Of a DNA stretch of 64,000 nucleotides, positions 1 through 8,810 are shown one piece after another. The translations under genes and the position numbers were made by a program. Location: positions 1-64,000 of the forward strand of contig NZ_WNXQ01000006.1 in the NCBI RefSeq assembly GCF_009789075.1. Direction: 5' to 3'. This DNA is from Pseudooceanicola pacificus (GTDB lineage: Bacteria; Pseudomonadota; Alphaproteobacteria; Rhodobacterales; Rhodobacteraceae). The notes beneath the pieces are model-generated. The model had not been told where the DNA came from. It worked only from the letters and a program-made list of their open reading frames with translations, and made no database searches. Within the stretch, counting starts at the first letter, position 1, and each line of letters begins with the position of its first letter.

Positions 1-553
1 GCGTTGCCAGCCGCAGCCCGCTGGCGGCCTCGCCCAGCACCACACGGTCGCGCAGGGTGTCGCGGCAGGCGCCGCGAAAGCTGCCGAGCACCGCGCGCCG
101 CCCAGCCAGTGCCTGCCGCGCGTCCGGCGGCAGGTCGTCAGGCAGGGGTGTCAGCGGAATACCCAGCCGGTCAAAGGCCGCCATCAGCGCCGGATCGTCG
201 CCAACCGCCCCGATGGCCTGCACCATGCGCACCCCGCGCGGGTGCTGTGCCAGGGCCAGCCCCGCCAGTTCGAACGTGGCCCGCCGCCGGGCCGGATCAC
301 GATCCGCCACCAGCCAGCCATGCGTCATCGCCACGGCCCGGGTCACCACCCGCCAGGGATCGCCCTGCCCGCGCGCGGTGACGGCGCGTGCCATCCGCCC
401 CGCCTCGCCCCGGCGGGCACCGCGCAGCGCGGCCAGCGCCACCGCCCGGTGCCGCATCAGCGCGACGGGGCGCATCAGCGGCCAGAGCATCACCCAGAGC
501 CGGAACGCCGCCCGGTCGACCGGCCCGCCCTCCTGCCTGCCGCGCCGCGCCAT
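1..553 (-). CDS. SecA-like protein, N-terminal part (runs off the left edge)
   Basis: The frame opens at an ATG 3 nt after the stop of the M50 gene and stays open to the window edge (184 codons seen). Residues about 70-180 follow the layout of the first SecA DEAD-motor segment: a GVRMVQ-type strand where SecA has its GVHVVTVNDYLA strand, a D-x-x-LM-x-x-F-x-x-LGI segment, then an AVLGSFRGACRDTLRDR stretch where SecA has its TYGT...FDYLRDNM region. The Walker A region is not recognisable here. It could be a degenerate SecA-like ATPase acting with the two HlyD-type proteins encoded just upstream on the same strand. The family assignment is inference from pattern only; the gene is real because frame, spacing and codon use match its neighbours. 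Confidence 0.55.
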   Translation of the reverse strand, partial: MARRGRQEGGPVDRAAFRLWVMLWPLMRPVALMRHRAVALAALRGARRGEAGRMARAVTARGQGDPWRVVTRAVAMTHGWLVADRDPARRRATFELAGLALAQHPRGVRMVQAIGAVGDDPALMAAFDRLGIPLTPLPDDLPPDARQALAGRRAVLGSFRGACRDTLRDRVVLGEAASGLRLAT

Positions 554-556
554 CGC

Positions 557-2704
557 TCAGAGCCCGAACCGGTCGAGGAAGACCTGCCGCACCGACCGCC
601 ACCCCTGCCGCGCCAGCGAGGCAGAGCCGTGGTCGAAGCGGACATAGACCCTCTCGTTGAAGAACGGCGCCGCATCGGGCCCGTCGACGGCGATGTCCAC
701 GACGAACACGCTTTCCAGCGCCAGCACCCCGCCATGCGCCGGGTCCGACAGGATCCGCCCGCCGCCCTGCGTGCCAAGCGCGGGGCTGGGCAGCTGAAAG
801 GTCGCGCGCGGGGTCTGGGCCACCATCCGGGCGGGATAGACCCGATCCAGCGCCGAGGAGAGCCGCACCGCAATGCCCCGCGTCCGCCCGTTCACCAGGT
901 CGATCTGGGTCTGCGGGATCACCGCCCGCACGAACCAGCCATCGGTCCGCAGGACATAGCCAAGCAGCGCCCCCTTGCGGAAATACCCGCCCTCGGTGCC
1001 ATCGAGCAGCGGCTCGAACCGGCCCGGCTGCGGCGCCAGTATCTCCAGCCCCTCGCGGCGGGCGGAAATGCGCTCCAGCTCTCCGGCCGCCAGTTCCATC
1101 CGCGCCGCCTCGATCCCCTGCTGCACCGGGCGCCCGACGTCGCTGGAGGCAAGGCGGATCCGCGCTTCCTCCATCCGGGCGATGACCACCCGTTCGCGGG
1201 CGTCGATCAGCGGGTTCACCAGCCGCCCGAGGGGCGCCCCGGCGGCGGCGACCTCGTGCGGCGCGCGGTCCAGCGCCTGCAGCCAGCCGTCGGTGCGGGC
1301 GATCACCCGCGTCTCTCCCGGCACCCAGACGACGCCCTGCGCCACGGTCGCATCGGGCAGCGGCACCACCACCAGCGGCCCGGCGATCAGCCCGGCCAGG
1401 ATCAGGGTCGCCACCAGCGCCCGGCCCCGTCTCTGATCCAGCTCCGAGGCCGTCATCAGGTAGCGCAGCAGCTTGAGGATCGGCGCGCCGATGAACATGA
1501 AGACCGCCCAGATCGCCAGCCCGATCCCGACGAAGAAGAACTTGCCCGCCACGAAGAGCGTGATCCCGGTCATGATCACGATGCGGTAGAGGAAGGCCGC
1601 GATGGCATAGGTCGCCAGCCAGGGCCGCTCTCCGCGCGCCGTGACGGGCGAGGCGGCATGCGGCAGGCCGAACAGGTAGCGCCGCACCAGGTAGGTCAGG
1701 TAGTTGCGCGACCGGGGGGCGAGGTTGGGCACCTCGATCAGGTCGGAGAACACGTAATAGCCGTCGAACCGCAGCAGCGGGTTGCCGTTGAACAGCAGGG
1801 TCGAGACCCCGCCGATCAGCATCACGTTGAAGGCCAGCGCCCTGAGCGGCCCGGGCTGCATCTCGGGCCACACCAGCGCGGCGGTGGCGGCCAGCGCCAG
1901 TTCCACCATCACCCCGGCGGCCCCCACCACGATCCGCTGCCGTTTCGAGCTGAAGCCGATGGCGGCCGAGGCATCGACATAGGGCACCGGCATGAAGACC
2001 AGCAGCATCACCCCCACCTCGCGCACCTGCCCGCCCCAGTGCTTGACCGCAAAGCCGTGGCCCAGCTCGTGCAGCGCCTTGACCAGCGGATAGGCGATCA
2101 GAAGCAGCGCGATGCCCTGCGTCGACAGCACCCGGTCGGTCACGTCGGTGGTCAGCGCCTCCCAGTGGATACCGGCCGAGGTGACACCGGCCACCACGAG
2201 GCAGAGCCACAGCAGGAAGCCGACCCAGGTAAACAGCGGCCGGACCAGCGGCATCAGGGTCGAGACGAAGCCGTCGATGGGAAACAGCGGGATCCGGATC
2301 CCCAGCGGGTTGCGGATCGACTGCATCAGCTTGCGCCGTGCCGTGGTGCGGGCGCGCTCGCCGATCTCGTCGAGGTCGGGTTCGGTATCCGTGGTCAGCA
2401 GCCCGGCGAGGTAGAGCTGCGAAAGCAGCTGGATGATCTCGTCCTGCGAGGGCAGGTCGCTGCCAAGCCGGCGTTCGGCGATGCGGTAGATCTCGGCCAG
2501 GCTGCGCCGTCCGTCCATCAGCCCGATGATCGCATAGGCCTCGGGCGAGAAGCGGAAGAACCGTCCGCTGGCCCGGTCCTCGGCGATATACCACAGCCCG
2601 CCGCGAAAGAACTGGCGGTAGAGCTCGGCATGCGGGCGCAGCGAGGGCGTCAGCAGCGCGATCCGTGCCCAGACGGCGGAAAAGGGGTTGGGCGCCTGCG
2701 CCAT
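557..2704 (-). CDS. PqqD/RRE-like - M50 site-2 protease - HlyD-like fusion protein
   Basis: 715 aa, membrane protein. Residues about 20-105 resemble the PqqD/RRE winged-helix fold (GRFFRFSPEA..., LMDGRRSLAEIY, a helix ending LYLAGLL). Residues 160-430 form a multi-pass M50 metalloprotease core with the zinc motif HELGHG at 212-217 and NPLLRFDGYY near 308-317, which should supply the third ligand (Asp). The C-terminal third looks like an HlyD/lipoyl-barrel periplasmic adaptor. RRE domains normally bind leader peptides, so leader-directed cleavage and export is a plausible inference. ATG 2704 lies 2 nt after the stop of the upstream HlyD gene, which suggests translational coupling; an in-frame ATG at 2743 would overlap that gene. 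Substrate unknown; no candidate precursor peptide was seen nearby. Confidence 0.8.
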   Translation of the reverse strand: MAQAPNPFSAVWARIALLTPSLRPHAELYRQFFRGGLWYIAEDRASGRFFRFSPEAYAIIGLMDGRRSLAEIYRIAERRLGSDLPSQDEIIQLLSQLYLAGLLTTDTEPDLDEIGERARTTARRKLMQSIRNPLGIRIPLFPIDGFVSTLMPLVRPLFTWVGFLLWLCLVVAGVTSAGIHWEALTTDVTDRVLSTQGIALLLIAYPLVKALHELGHGFAVKHWGGQVREVGVMLLVFMPVPYVDASAAIGFSSKRQRIVVGAAGVMVELALAATAALVWPEMQPGPLRALAFNVMLIGGVSTLLFNGNPLLRFDGYYVFSDLIEVPNLAPRSRNYLTYLVRRYLFGLPHAASPVTARGERPWLATYAIAAFLYRIVIMTGITLFVAGKFFFVGIGLAIWAVFMFIGAPILKLLRYLMTASELDQRRGRALVATLILAGLIAGPLVVVPLPDATVAQGVVWVPGETRVIARTDGWLQALDRAPHEVAAAGAPLGRLVNPLIDARERVVIARMEEARIRLASSDVGRPVQQGIEAARMELAAGELERISARREGLEILAPQPGRFEPLLDGTEGGYFRKGALLGYVLRTDGWFVRAVIPQTQIDLVNGRTRGIAVRLSSALDRVYPARMVAQTPRATFQLPSPALGTQGGGRILSDPAHGGVLALESVFVVDIAVDGPDAAPFFNERVYVRFDHGSASLARQGWRSVRQVFLDRFGL

Positions 2705-2706
2705 GA

Positions 2707-4602
2707 TCAGGGCTTCCACCGCCACAGGAACAGGCGCAGCCATTCCACCGCGTCACGGGTCCAGACATCGACCAGCAGGCGGCGGTCGACGGCGACCCGG
2801 GCGATGCCCTCCATCCCCGGCAGCAGGGTCGCGCCGCCCTCGGTGCTGGCGCGCTCCATCAGCGCCTCGACGGCAAAGCGGTTGGCCCCGCCTTCGGCCT
2901 GCGCCACCGGCAGGATGCGGTTCACGGCAAAGGGAAAGACCTCGTCGGGCTGGGCCGAAAAGCGCACCTGCCCGGTCTGGCCCGGCTGCATCTCGGCGAT
3001 GTCGCGTTCGGCCACCATCAGGCGCAGGCGGTAATCGCCAAGCGGGGCGACGATGAAGAGCTCCTCCCCCCGCTCGACGGCGGATCCCAGTTCCTGGCTG
3101 CGGTCACCCGAGACGACAACCCCGTCGAAGGGCGCGCGCAGCACGCTGCGGTCCAGCTGGGCCAGCAGCAGATCGCGCTGCGCCGACACCTGGTCGATCT
3201 GCGCCTGCAGCAGCGCCTGGTCGGTGCGCCGGGCCGCGGCGACGGCGGCGTTCAACTCGATCCGGTGCTCCTGCAGCTCGGATTCCGCGGCCAGCAGTTG
3301 CAGCCGGATATCCTGATCGTCGAGCTGCGCCAGCACGTCGCCGGCCACCACCCGGTCGCCGGGCCGCACCGCCTGTTCCACCAGATATCCGTCGAAGGGG
3401 GCCGAGATCACCCGCTGCACCTGCCCCTCCAGACGGGCCTCCGCCGTCACCTCGAACACCGTCGTCGCGGTCGAGAAGAAGAGCACGGCAAACCCGGCCA
3501 GCAGCACGAACATCTTCAGCCCCATGCGGGACGGGCCCAGCAGGCCGCCAAGCACCCCGCCCGCCGCATGCAGCAGGCGCAGCCACCAGGGCCGGTCGTT
3601 CAGCCGCTTCTGATGCAGGATCGGCCCCACCAGCGCGGCGATGCCCCGGGCCAGGTCCCGCGTCTCTGCCGGGATGCCGTCGGGGTGGCGCGATTCCAGC
3701 GTCATCGCACCCACGGCCTGATCGCCGGCATCGTAGAGCGGCAGGGTGAAGGCGCTCATCGCGCCAAAGCCGCGGATCAGAGCCTCATGCGCGCGGGAAA
3801 CCTGGGGGTCCTCGCCCGCTTCGGCCAGCATGTCGGTGCTGCGCAGGATCGGCGCGCCCTGGTCGAGCGATTCCAGCATCGCCTCGCGCAGGGCCTTGGA
3901 CAGCATCAGCTGGGTGCCCAGCTCGGCCGAATGCGACAGGGCGGTCAGTTTCAGCCCCCGGCGGCGGACCATGCCGATGCCCACCCGTTCCAGGCCAAGC
4001 GCGGCCGCCGTTGCGGTGGCCACGGCCATGGCGGCGGATTTGTGATCCCGCCGTTCCAGCATCGAGACCAGCACCTCCAGCGCCGCCCGGCCCCGGTCCC
4101 TCTCGCGTTCGGTCTCGGCCAGCGCCTGCCTGCGGTCCAGCAGCTCGATCCACCCGGCAGCCCATTGCAGCTGGCGCATCACCCGCCGGGTCCCGGCCTC
4201 GTCGGCGCGGGTCATGCGCAGGGCGACCACGGCGGTCAGCCTCTCGTCGCGCATATAGGGATAGGCCAGGCACATTTCGCCGCTGTCGGGGGCCATCTCG
4301 CGCAGCACGCCCTGGCGCTCGGCCATCGCGCGTTCGGTGGCGGCGGTCAGGTCGCGGCCCAGCTCGGCCTTTTCGGGCCAGATGGAGAAGGGGACAAAAC
4401 GGCCGGCGCTGTCGTCGGGCATCACCAGCGCGGCGGCCTGCACCCCGCCGATGAACTGGCAGACCAGGGCCAGCCAGGCCTGGGCGAATTCATGCGGAGA
4501 GGCCGACTGGCGCAGATAGCTCCACACCGCCTGGTCCAGCACGGTGGGCGCGCGCGGGCCCGTCGCCTGGGTTGCCTGTCCCCCGGATGGATTTCCGTCC
4601 AA
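2707..4602 (-). CDS. GAF-domain / HlyD-type periplasmic adaptor fusion
   Basis: 631 aa. Residues about 1-170 are a cytosolic helical/alpha-beta region, 175-330 look like a GAF domain, and one transmembrane helix lies at about 363-384. The outer part is a classical HlyD/RND adaptor: a barrel strand with ISAPFDGYL, a lipoyl half (GDRVVAGDVLAQLDD), a coiled-coil hairpin rich in Gln/Leu/Ala, the second half (RAPFDGVVV) and a beta-barrel. Adaptors of this class bridge inner-membrane exporters to outer-membrane channels. It is first in an operon with the M50 fusion and the SecA-like gene. A cytosolic GAF sensor fused to an adaptor is uncommon and suggests ligand-gated export (inference). No ABC exporter or TolC gene is visible in the window. 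Confidence 0.8.
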   Translation of the reverse strand: MDGNPSGGQATQATGPRAPTVLDQAVWSYLRQSASPHEFAQAWLALVCQFIGGVQAAALVMPDDSAGRFVPFSIWPEKAELGRDLTAATERAMAERQGVLREMAPDSGEMCLAYPYMRDERLTAVVALRMTRADEAGTRRVMRQLQWAAGWIELLDRRQALAETERERDRGRAALEVLVSMLERRDHKSAAMAVATATAAALGLERVGIGMVRRRGLKLTALSHSAELGTQLMLSKALREAMLESLDQGAPILRSTDMLAEAGEDPQVSRAHEALIRGFGAMSAFTLPLYDAGDQAVGAMTLESRHPDGIPAETRDLARGIAALVGPILHQKRLNDRPWWLRLLHAAGGVLGGLLGPSRMGLKMFVLLAGFAVLFFSTATTVFEVTAEARLEGQVQRVISAPFDGYLVEQAVRPGDRVVAGDVLAQLDDQDIRLQLLAAESELQEHRIELNAAVAAARRTDQALLQAQIDQVSAQRDLLLAQLDRSVLRAPFDGVVVSGDRSQELGSAVERGEELFIVAPLGDYRLRLMVAERDIAEMQPGQTGQVRFSAQPDEVFPFAVNRILPVAQAEGGANRFAVEALMERASTEGGATLLPGMEGIARVAVDRRLLVDVWTRDAVEWLRLFLWRWKP

Positions 4603-4680
4603 GGCCCGTCTCCCTCGTCATGGCCGCCCCCGCTGGCCAGAGGAAGGTCGCGCATATGGGGCAGGTTGGAAAGTCTTATC

Positions 4681-4690
4681 TTGTATACAC
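4681..4690. promoter_or_regulatory. TTGTATACAC motif upstream of the GAF-HlyD operon
   Basis: TTGTATACAC, containing the palindrome GTATAC, lies 78 nt upstream of the first gene of the export operon. TNGTATACNA-type sites are typical of GntR/FadR-family repressors, and a similar site precedes the GntR gene at 15616. The hexamer is short enough to occur by chance, so this is weak evidence. Confidence 0.25.
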
Positions 4691-4892
4691 TTGCCGGATG
4701 CGGCCTGCATACATCATCTGAGGGTGTGATGGGCGAAGGTGTCCGGGGCGCGGCGATCAAGGCCGCCGGGGCGATCCCCAACGCCGTCGCTGGAAAGGGC
4801 AATATCCCGGACGGGCCGGCCCGGGTCATCGCGTCGGCCTGCCATGCAGGGCGCGCCGCGGGGTCCGGGTCGCGCCCCGCCAGCCAGCAGCG

Positions 4893-4915
4893 CCCCGGCC
4901 CACGGCGGGCCGGGG
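4893..4915 (-). terminator. GC hairpin after the sulfur-compound transporter operon
   Basis: A perfect 9-bp inverted repeat CCCCGGCCC / GGGCCGGGG with a 5-nt loop lies 8 nt beyond the stop of the solute-binding-protein gene. No U-tract follows, so its terminator role is inferred from position and stem strength. The surrounding 4603-4923 space also holds the promoter side of the GAF-HlyD operon and no gene. Confidence 0.55.
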
Positions 4916-4923
4916 CCGCGGGA

Positions 4924-5889
4924 TCAGGGCAGATCGACGGCCTCGGGGGCTGCCTTGGCGAGCGGCCCGGGGGCGAAATGCGTCAGCATCGCCTCGATGC
5001 TCACCGGCTCGCCGCGCACCACGCCCTTGGACAGGACCCAGTCCGCCTCGGCGACCAGCAGTTCGGCCAGGCCGGTGTCGAGCTTGAGGCCGACATCGAC
5101 ATCCTGCCACATGGCGGCCAGTGCCTCGGGCGACAGCGCGCCCATCATCGAGGCGCTGACCGCCTCCATCGCGGCCTGCGGATCGGCCTTCACATCGGCA
5201 TCGGCCCTGGCCAGCGCGGCCATGAAGGCGTCGAGCACGGCGGCACGCTCTCCGGTCATCTCGGGCGAGGCGGCGAGGATGTAATGCACCTCGTAGCCCG
5301 GCACGCGCAGTTCGCCGTAGGAGTCGCCCAGCATGCCGGCCGCCGCGCCGTAGAAGGTCGGGAAGGGCACGATCGCGTCCAGGTCCCCACGGGCCAGGGC
5401 GGGCACCAGATCCGGCGGGGCCGCGCCGACGACCTCGGCCTGCACGCCGGCCTGCTTCAGCACCTCGTCGAGGTAGAAGTTCACATTGGTGCCGATGGTC
5501 GTGCCGACCCGCTTGCCGGCCAGGTCGGCGGGGCTGTCGATGGCGCCCGATGCGGTGTTCACGATGACCCGCGACCCGGTATAGCGCGCCAGATCGCCAA
5601 TGACCGAGAATTCGGCCCCGGTCAGCGCGCCGACGGCGGCGGGGAACTCGGCCATGAAGGTCACGTCGACCTGACCGCCGACCATCGCCTCGAACCCCTC
5701 GCGCCCGGTGTTGAAGGCGACGAAGTTGATGTCGAGCCCGGCGTCGTCGAAATAGCCCTTCTGGATCGCGATATCGACCTGCGGGGTCTGCGGGTTGGGT
5801 GTCCAGGCAAAGGTCAGCTCTTCGGCGCTGGCGGCAAGGGGTGCCAGCATGGCGGCGGCGGCAAGGGCAAGGGGGGAAAGGTGTTTCAT
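4924..5889 (-). CDS. ABC transporter substrate-binding protein (SsuA/TauA/THI5-like)
   Basis: 321 aa with a Sec signal peptide (about residues 1-22, cleavage near ASA-EE). The mature start LTFAWTPNPQTPQVDIAIQKGYF and the later GREGFEAMVGGQVD segment are typical of the NMT1/THI5/SsuA fold, which binds sulfonates, sulfate esters, nitrate or pyrimidines. It is the last gene of a minus-strand operon (arylsulfotransferase, permease, ATPase, binding protein), 11 nt after the ATPase gene. The co-transcribed arylsulfotransferase homologue points to a sulfonate or sulfate-ester ligand, but the binding residues cannot be judged from sequence alone. Confidence 0.85.
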   Translation of the reverse strand: MKHLSPLALAAAAMLAPLAASAEELTFAWTPNPQTPQVDIAIQKGYFDDAGLDINFVAFNTGREGFEAMVGGQVDVTFMAEFPAAVGALTGAEFSVIGDLARYTGSRVIVNTASGAIDSPADLAGKRVGTTIGTNVNFYLDEVLKQAGVQAEVVGAAPPDLVPALARGDLDAIVPFPTFYGAAAGMLGDSYGELRVPGYEVHYILAASPEMTGERAAVLDAFMAALARADADVKADPQAAMEAVSASMMGALSPEALAAMWQDVDVGLKLDTGLAELLVAEADWVLSKGVVRGEPVSIEAMLTHFAPGPLAKAAPEAVDLP

Positions 5890-5900
5890 CTCGGTCTCCT

Positions 5901-6698
5901 TCAGAGGGTGTCTGCAAGCATGGTCTTGGGGTGAAGCAGGCCCAGGATCTCGTCCCGGATCTCCAGCAGCTCGTTGCCCGACCGGCTGAGGGCGCGCGGC
6001 CTCTCCTGCGTCAGGTGGTAATGGCGGATGAGGCGGCCGGGCGCCTGGCTCATCACCTGGACGTGGTCCGACAGCAGCAGCGCCTCGTCTACGTCATGGG
6101 TGACGAACAGGACGGTGGCCTTGTGCTTGCGCCAGATGCCGAGCAGCAGATCGTGCATCACCAGCCGGGTCTGGGCATCCAGCGCACCAAAGGGTTCGTC
6201 CATCAGCAGCACCTTGGGTTCCACCGCAAAGGTGCGCGCGATGGCGACCCGCTGCTTCATCCCGCCCGAGAGCTGTTGCGGATACTTGTCCGCATGGGCC
6301 GCCAGCCCGACCTCGTCCAGCGCGGCGCGGGCGCGGTCGATTTCCTCGCGCTTGGACAGGCCGAACTGCTTGAGCCCGAAGCGGACGTTGTTCAGCGCCG
6401 TGAACCAGGGGAAAAGGGCATATTGCTGAAAGATCACGCCGACCTCGGGCGAAGGCCCGGTGATCGGCTTGCCATCCAGCCGCAACGCGCCCTCGGCCGG
6501 GGTGACAAAGCCCGCGATGGCGTTCATCAGCGTGGACTTGCCGCAGCCCGACGGGCCGATCAGCGAGGTGAAGGTGCCGGGTTCAAGCACATGCGAGGTG
6601 CGTTCCAGCGCCGTCACCGTGCCCTGCTTGCCCTTGAAGCGGATCACGACATCGTCGATCTCCACGCGGCCTCTGGATTGGGTGGTATCGGTCATCAT
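5901..6698 (-). CDS. ABC transporter ATP-binding protein (SsuB/TauB-like)
   Basis: 265 aa nucleotide-binding subunit. Walker A GPSGCGKST at 48-56, Q-loop in VIFQQYALFPW, signature LSGGMKQRVAIARTF, Walker B VLLMDEPFGALD and switch histidine in FVTHDVDEA are all intact. The start ATG at 6698 overlaps the permease stop (ATGA); a second ATG at 6695 is possible. It should energise import through the adjacent permease together with the binding protein downstream. Confidence 0.92.
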   Translation of the reverse strand: MMTDTTQSRGRVEIDDVVIRFKGKQGTVTALERTSHVLEPGTFTSLIGPSGCGKSTLMNAIAGFVTPAEGALRLDGKPITGPSPEVGVIFQQYALFPWFTALNNVRFGLKQFGLSKREEIDRARAALDEVGLAAHADKYPQQLSGGMKQRVAIARTFAVEPKVLLMDEPFGALDAQTRLVMHDLLLGIWRKHKATVLFVTHDVDEALLLSDHVQVMSQAPGRLIRHYHLTQERPRALSRSGNELLEIRDEILGLLHPKTMLADTL

Positions 6699-7522
6699 CC
6701 CTGCTCCCAGTGAACGAGTTTCTTGCCGATCCAGTGCACCACGAGGTCGGCGAGCGCGCCGAGGATGCCGAGGATGATCAGCAGCGAGAACATGCGATCC
6801 GTGCGGACGTATTGCCGCGCTTCCTGCAGGCGGAAGCCGATGCCGGACGAGGCGCCCGACAGTTCGGCGGCCACCAGGCTGAGGAAGGCCAGCGCCACGC
6901 CCAGACGGATGCCTGCGAAGATATGCGGGGCGGCGGCCGGCAGCACGACGGTCGCGAATTCGCGCAGTTTCGACGCCCCCAGGGTGCGGGCCGCGCGCAG
7001 GTAGGTTTCCGGCACGTATTGCATGCCGTGGTGGGTGTTGAACCAGACCGTCAGAAAGACGGTGTAGGAGACGACGAAGTATTTCGACCCCTCGCCGATG
7101 CCGAACCAGACGATGGCCACGGGGACCAGCGCGATGGCCGGGATCGGGCGCAGCAGGTTCAGGAACGGGTTCAGCAGGGTCCGCACCACCGCCACGCGGC
7201 CGGTCAGAAGGCCCATCATGACGCCCAGCGTCGCGCCGATGCCAAAGCCGACCGCCGCCCGGCCCAGCGATTTCGCCAGGTCGGTCTGCAGCGTCCCGTT
7301 CCGCCACATCTCGACCGTGGCGGACCAGACTGACCAGGGCGCGGGAAAGATCGCCTCTTTCACCACCCCCGAGAGGCCGACCAGCGACCAGAGCCCCAGG
7401 ACGAAGGCGAAAGAGATCAGCGGCAGCCCGAGGGTCGCGCCGGTGCGCGCGCCCTGAGACAGCACCCGGGCGACCCGGGGCAGCGTGGCGTTCGGGGGGC
7501 GGGGGAGGTCCGTCACAGCCAT
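6695..7522 (-). CDS. ABC transporter permease (SsuC/TauC-like)
   Basis: 275 aa inner-membrane protein with about six transmembrane helices. The EAA-type loop appears as YLRAARTLGASKLREFATVVLPAAAPHIFAG, the usual contact for the ATPase in BPD_transp_1 permeases. It overlaps the arylsulfotransferase gene upstream by 10 nt and the ATPase gene downstream by 4 nt, so all four genes are probably one transcript. Confidence 0.92.
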   Translation of the reverse strand: MAVTDLPRPPNATLPRVARVLSQGARTGATLGLPLISFAFVLGLWSLVGLSGVVKEAIFPAPWSVWSATVEMWRNGTLQTDLAKSLGRAAVGFGIGATLGVMMGLLTGRVAVVRTLLNPFLNLLRPIPAIALVPVAIVWFGIGEGSKYFVVSYTVFLTVWFNTHHGMQYVPETYLRAARTLGASKLREFATVVLPAAAPHIFAGIRLGVALAFLSLVAAELSGASSGIGFRLQEARQYVRTDRMFSLLIILGILGALADLVVHWIGKKLVHWEQG

Positions 7523-8652
7523 GCCACCTGCTCCGCGCTGTAGCGATGCGCCCGGAAACAGCCGTTGTGCCCGCCCTTGATGAACTGGTTCAGCGGCGCG
7601 GGATATTCGGCGAAGTCGGGGATCACGAATTCCCAGGCCATTTCGCCCGCCGGTGTCACCTCGAACAGCCGCCCGAACGCGCTTTCGCAGATGAACGTGT
7701 TGCCGTTCGCCAGCCGCTGCGCGCTGCCCATGAAGGGCGAGAAGAAGCTGGGCGCGTTCGGGTCGGCATAGGCCCAGACCGTTTCCATCGTTGCGGGATC
7801 GAACTGCAGCGCGCGGGAATAGGGGTTCGACGAGCCAACCCGCAGGTTGCCGTTGTCGAACACCAGCACGGTGCCGTCATCCATCATGATCGGCGTGTGT
7901 TGCTGGGCAACCACGTCGGTGCCGGCATGCCAGACGATGCGGCCGCTGGCCTTTTCCACCGCGATGACGCCCGAGGTGGTGCGCAGGCTCATCAGGATCA
8001 GCCCGTCCTTCGTTTCGGACACGCCGTTGATCATCGGCCAGTGGCGCCGGTCAAAGATCGGGTGCACCGGCAGGTCGGCGGGGTCGATGTGATCCCAGAT
8101 GCACCATTCCCAGACGGTTTCGCCCTTGCGGTTCACCTGCCGGACGATATCGGACTGAAAGATGCCGTCGGCCCCGTCCTTGCGCGGATCGCCACCGCAG
8201 ATGCGTTTGGCCAGATGCGCGGGCAGTTCGGCGGCCACGGTGTAGAGCAGATCGCCGTTCGGCAGCCATTGCGCATCGTGGTGGTGATAGATGTCCTCGT
8301 ACCGCCAGACGATCTCGACATCCGGGGTGGCCTCGTAGAAATCCCCGCCGTGCCAGAGATCCCAGGCGGGATAGAGCGCGGCGGATGTCGCGTGGCTGCC
8401 GTTATAGCCCAGGTTGCCGTTCGGCAGGATCACCGCGTCGCGGCCGGGGCGCACGGGCATCTGCCACTGATGGGCGGTGTTGCCGTCGATATCGACCAGG
8501 TCGACAACGCCGCCGCCGGTCTGGCGGGCATAGAGCGTATAGCCGCCCGCGGTCCTGGAGCGATCCAGCGCGGTCAGGCCAAGCCTGCGCCGCTGCAGCG
8601 TCACGTCGCTGGCGTGTTCGGGGTCGAAAGTGCCTTGCAGTCTGTCCAACAT
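7513..8652 (-). CDS. Arylsulfotransferase-family (ASST) beta-propeller protein
   Basis: 379 aa. Repeated blocks of the type G-x-x-x-W and the motifs HHHDAQWLPNGDLL (about 123-136), QQHTPIMMDDGTVLVFDNG (about 250-268) and GSAQRLANGNTFICES (about 309-324) match the six-bladed propeller of arylsulfate sulfotransferases and their relatives. Bacterial ASSTs move sulfate from a phenolic sulfate ester to a phenol through a histidine. Unlike the periplasmic enterobacterial enzyme there is no signal peptide, so this protein is probably cytosolic and would act on imported substrate. First gene of the transporter operon and divergent from a LacI regulator. Activity is inferred; ASST-like proteins without demonstrated transferase activity exist. 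Confidence 0.8.
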   Translation of the reverse strand: MLDRLQGTFDPEHASDVTLQRRRLGLTALDRSRTAGGYTLYARQTGGGVVDLVDIDGNTAHQWQMPVRPGRDAVILPNGNLGYNGSHATSAALYPAWDLWHGGDFYEATPDVEIVWRYEDIYHHHDAQWLPNGDLLYTVAAELPAHLAKRICGGDPRKDGADGIFQSDIVRQVNRKGETVWEWCIWDHIDPADLPVHPIFDRRHWPMINGVSETKDGLILMSLRTTSGVIAVEKASGRIVWHAGTDVVAQQHTPIMMDDGTVLVFDNGNLRVGSSNPYSRALQFDPATMETVWAYADPNAPSFFSPFMGSAQRLANGNTFICESAFGRLFEVTPAGEMAWEFVIPDFAEYPAPLNQFIKGGHNGCFRAHRYSAEQVAWL

Positions 8653-8671
8653 TCTGTCCTCCGGCTCACAG

Positions 8672-8683
8672 TAAAACGTTTTA
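8672..8683. promoter_or_regulatory. LacI-type operator O1 (TAAAACGTTTTA)
   Basis: A perfect 12-bp palindrome centred on ACGT, typical of LacI/GalR operators with a central CpG. It lies 19 nt upstream of the arylsulfotransferase start, where bound repressor would block transcription. Confidence 0.75.
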
Positions 8684-8711
8684 ATGACTTTATGCCTTGC
8701 GTCCGGTCGTC

Positions 8712-8725
8712 TTAAAACGTTTTAA
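8712..8725. promoter_or_regulatory. LacI-type operator O2 (TTAAAACGTTTTAA)
   Basis: A perfect 14-bp palindrome with the same core as O1. Centre-to-centre distance to O1 is 41 bp, close to four helical turns, so two dimers would sit on the same DNA face. Placed between the divergent lacI-type gene and the sulfur-compound operon. Confidence 0.75.
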
Positions 8726-8810
8726 TCTCACCAAGAGGCCGAAATTCTTACAATGGCGCGCGGACGGGCGGAAACCTGGCCCGATTGCGCGGAAAAAGGG
8801 CAGAAATTGC

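Noticed and set aside
242..3034. Long plus-strand open frame opposite the HlyD/M50 genes
   Set aside because: Its product is low-complexity, rich in His/Arg/Gly/Pro, a GC-codon shadow of the real minus-strand genes, with no family signature.
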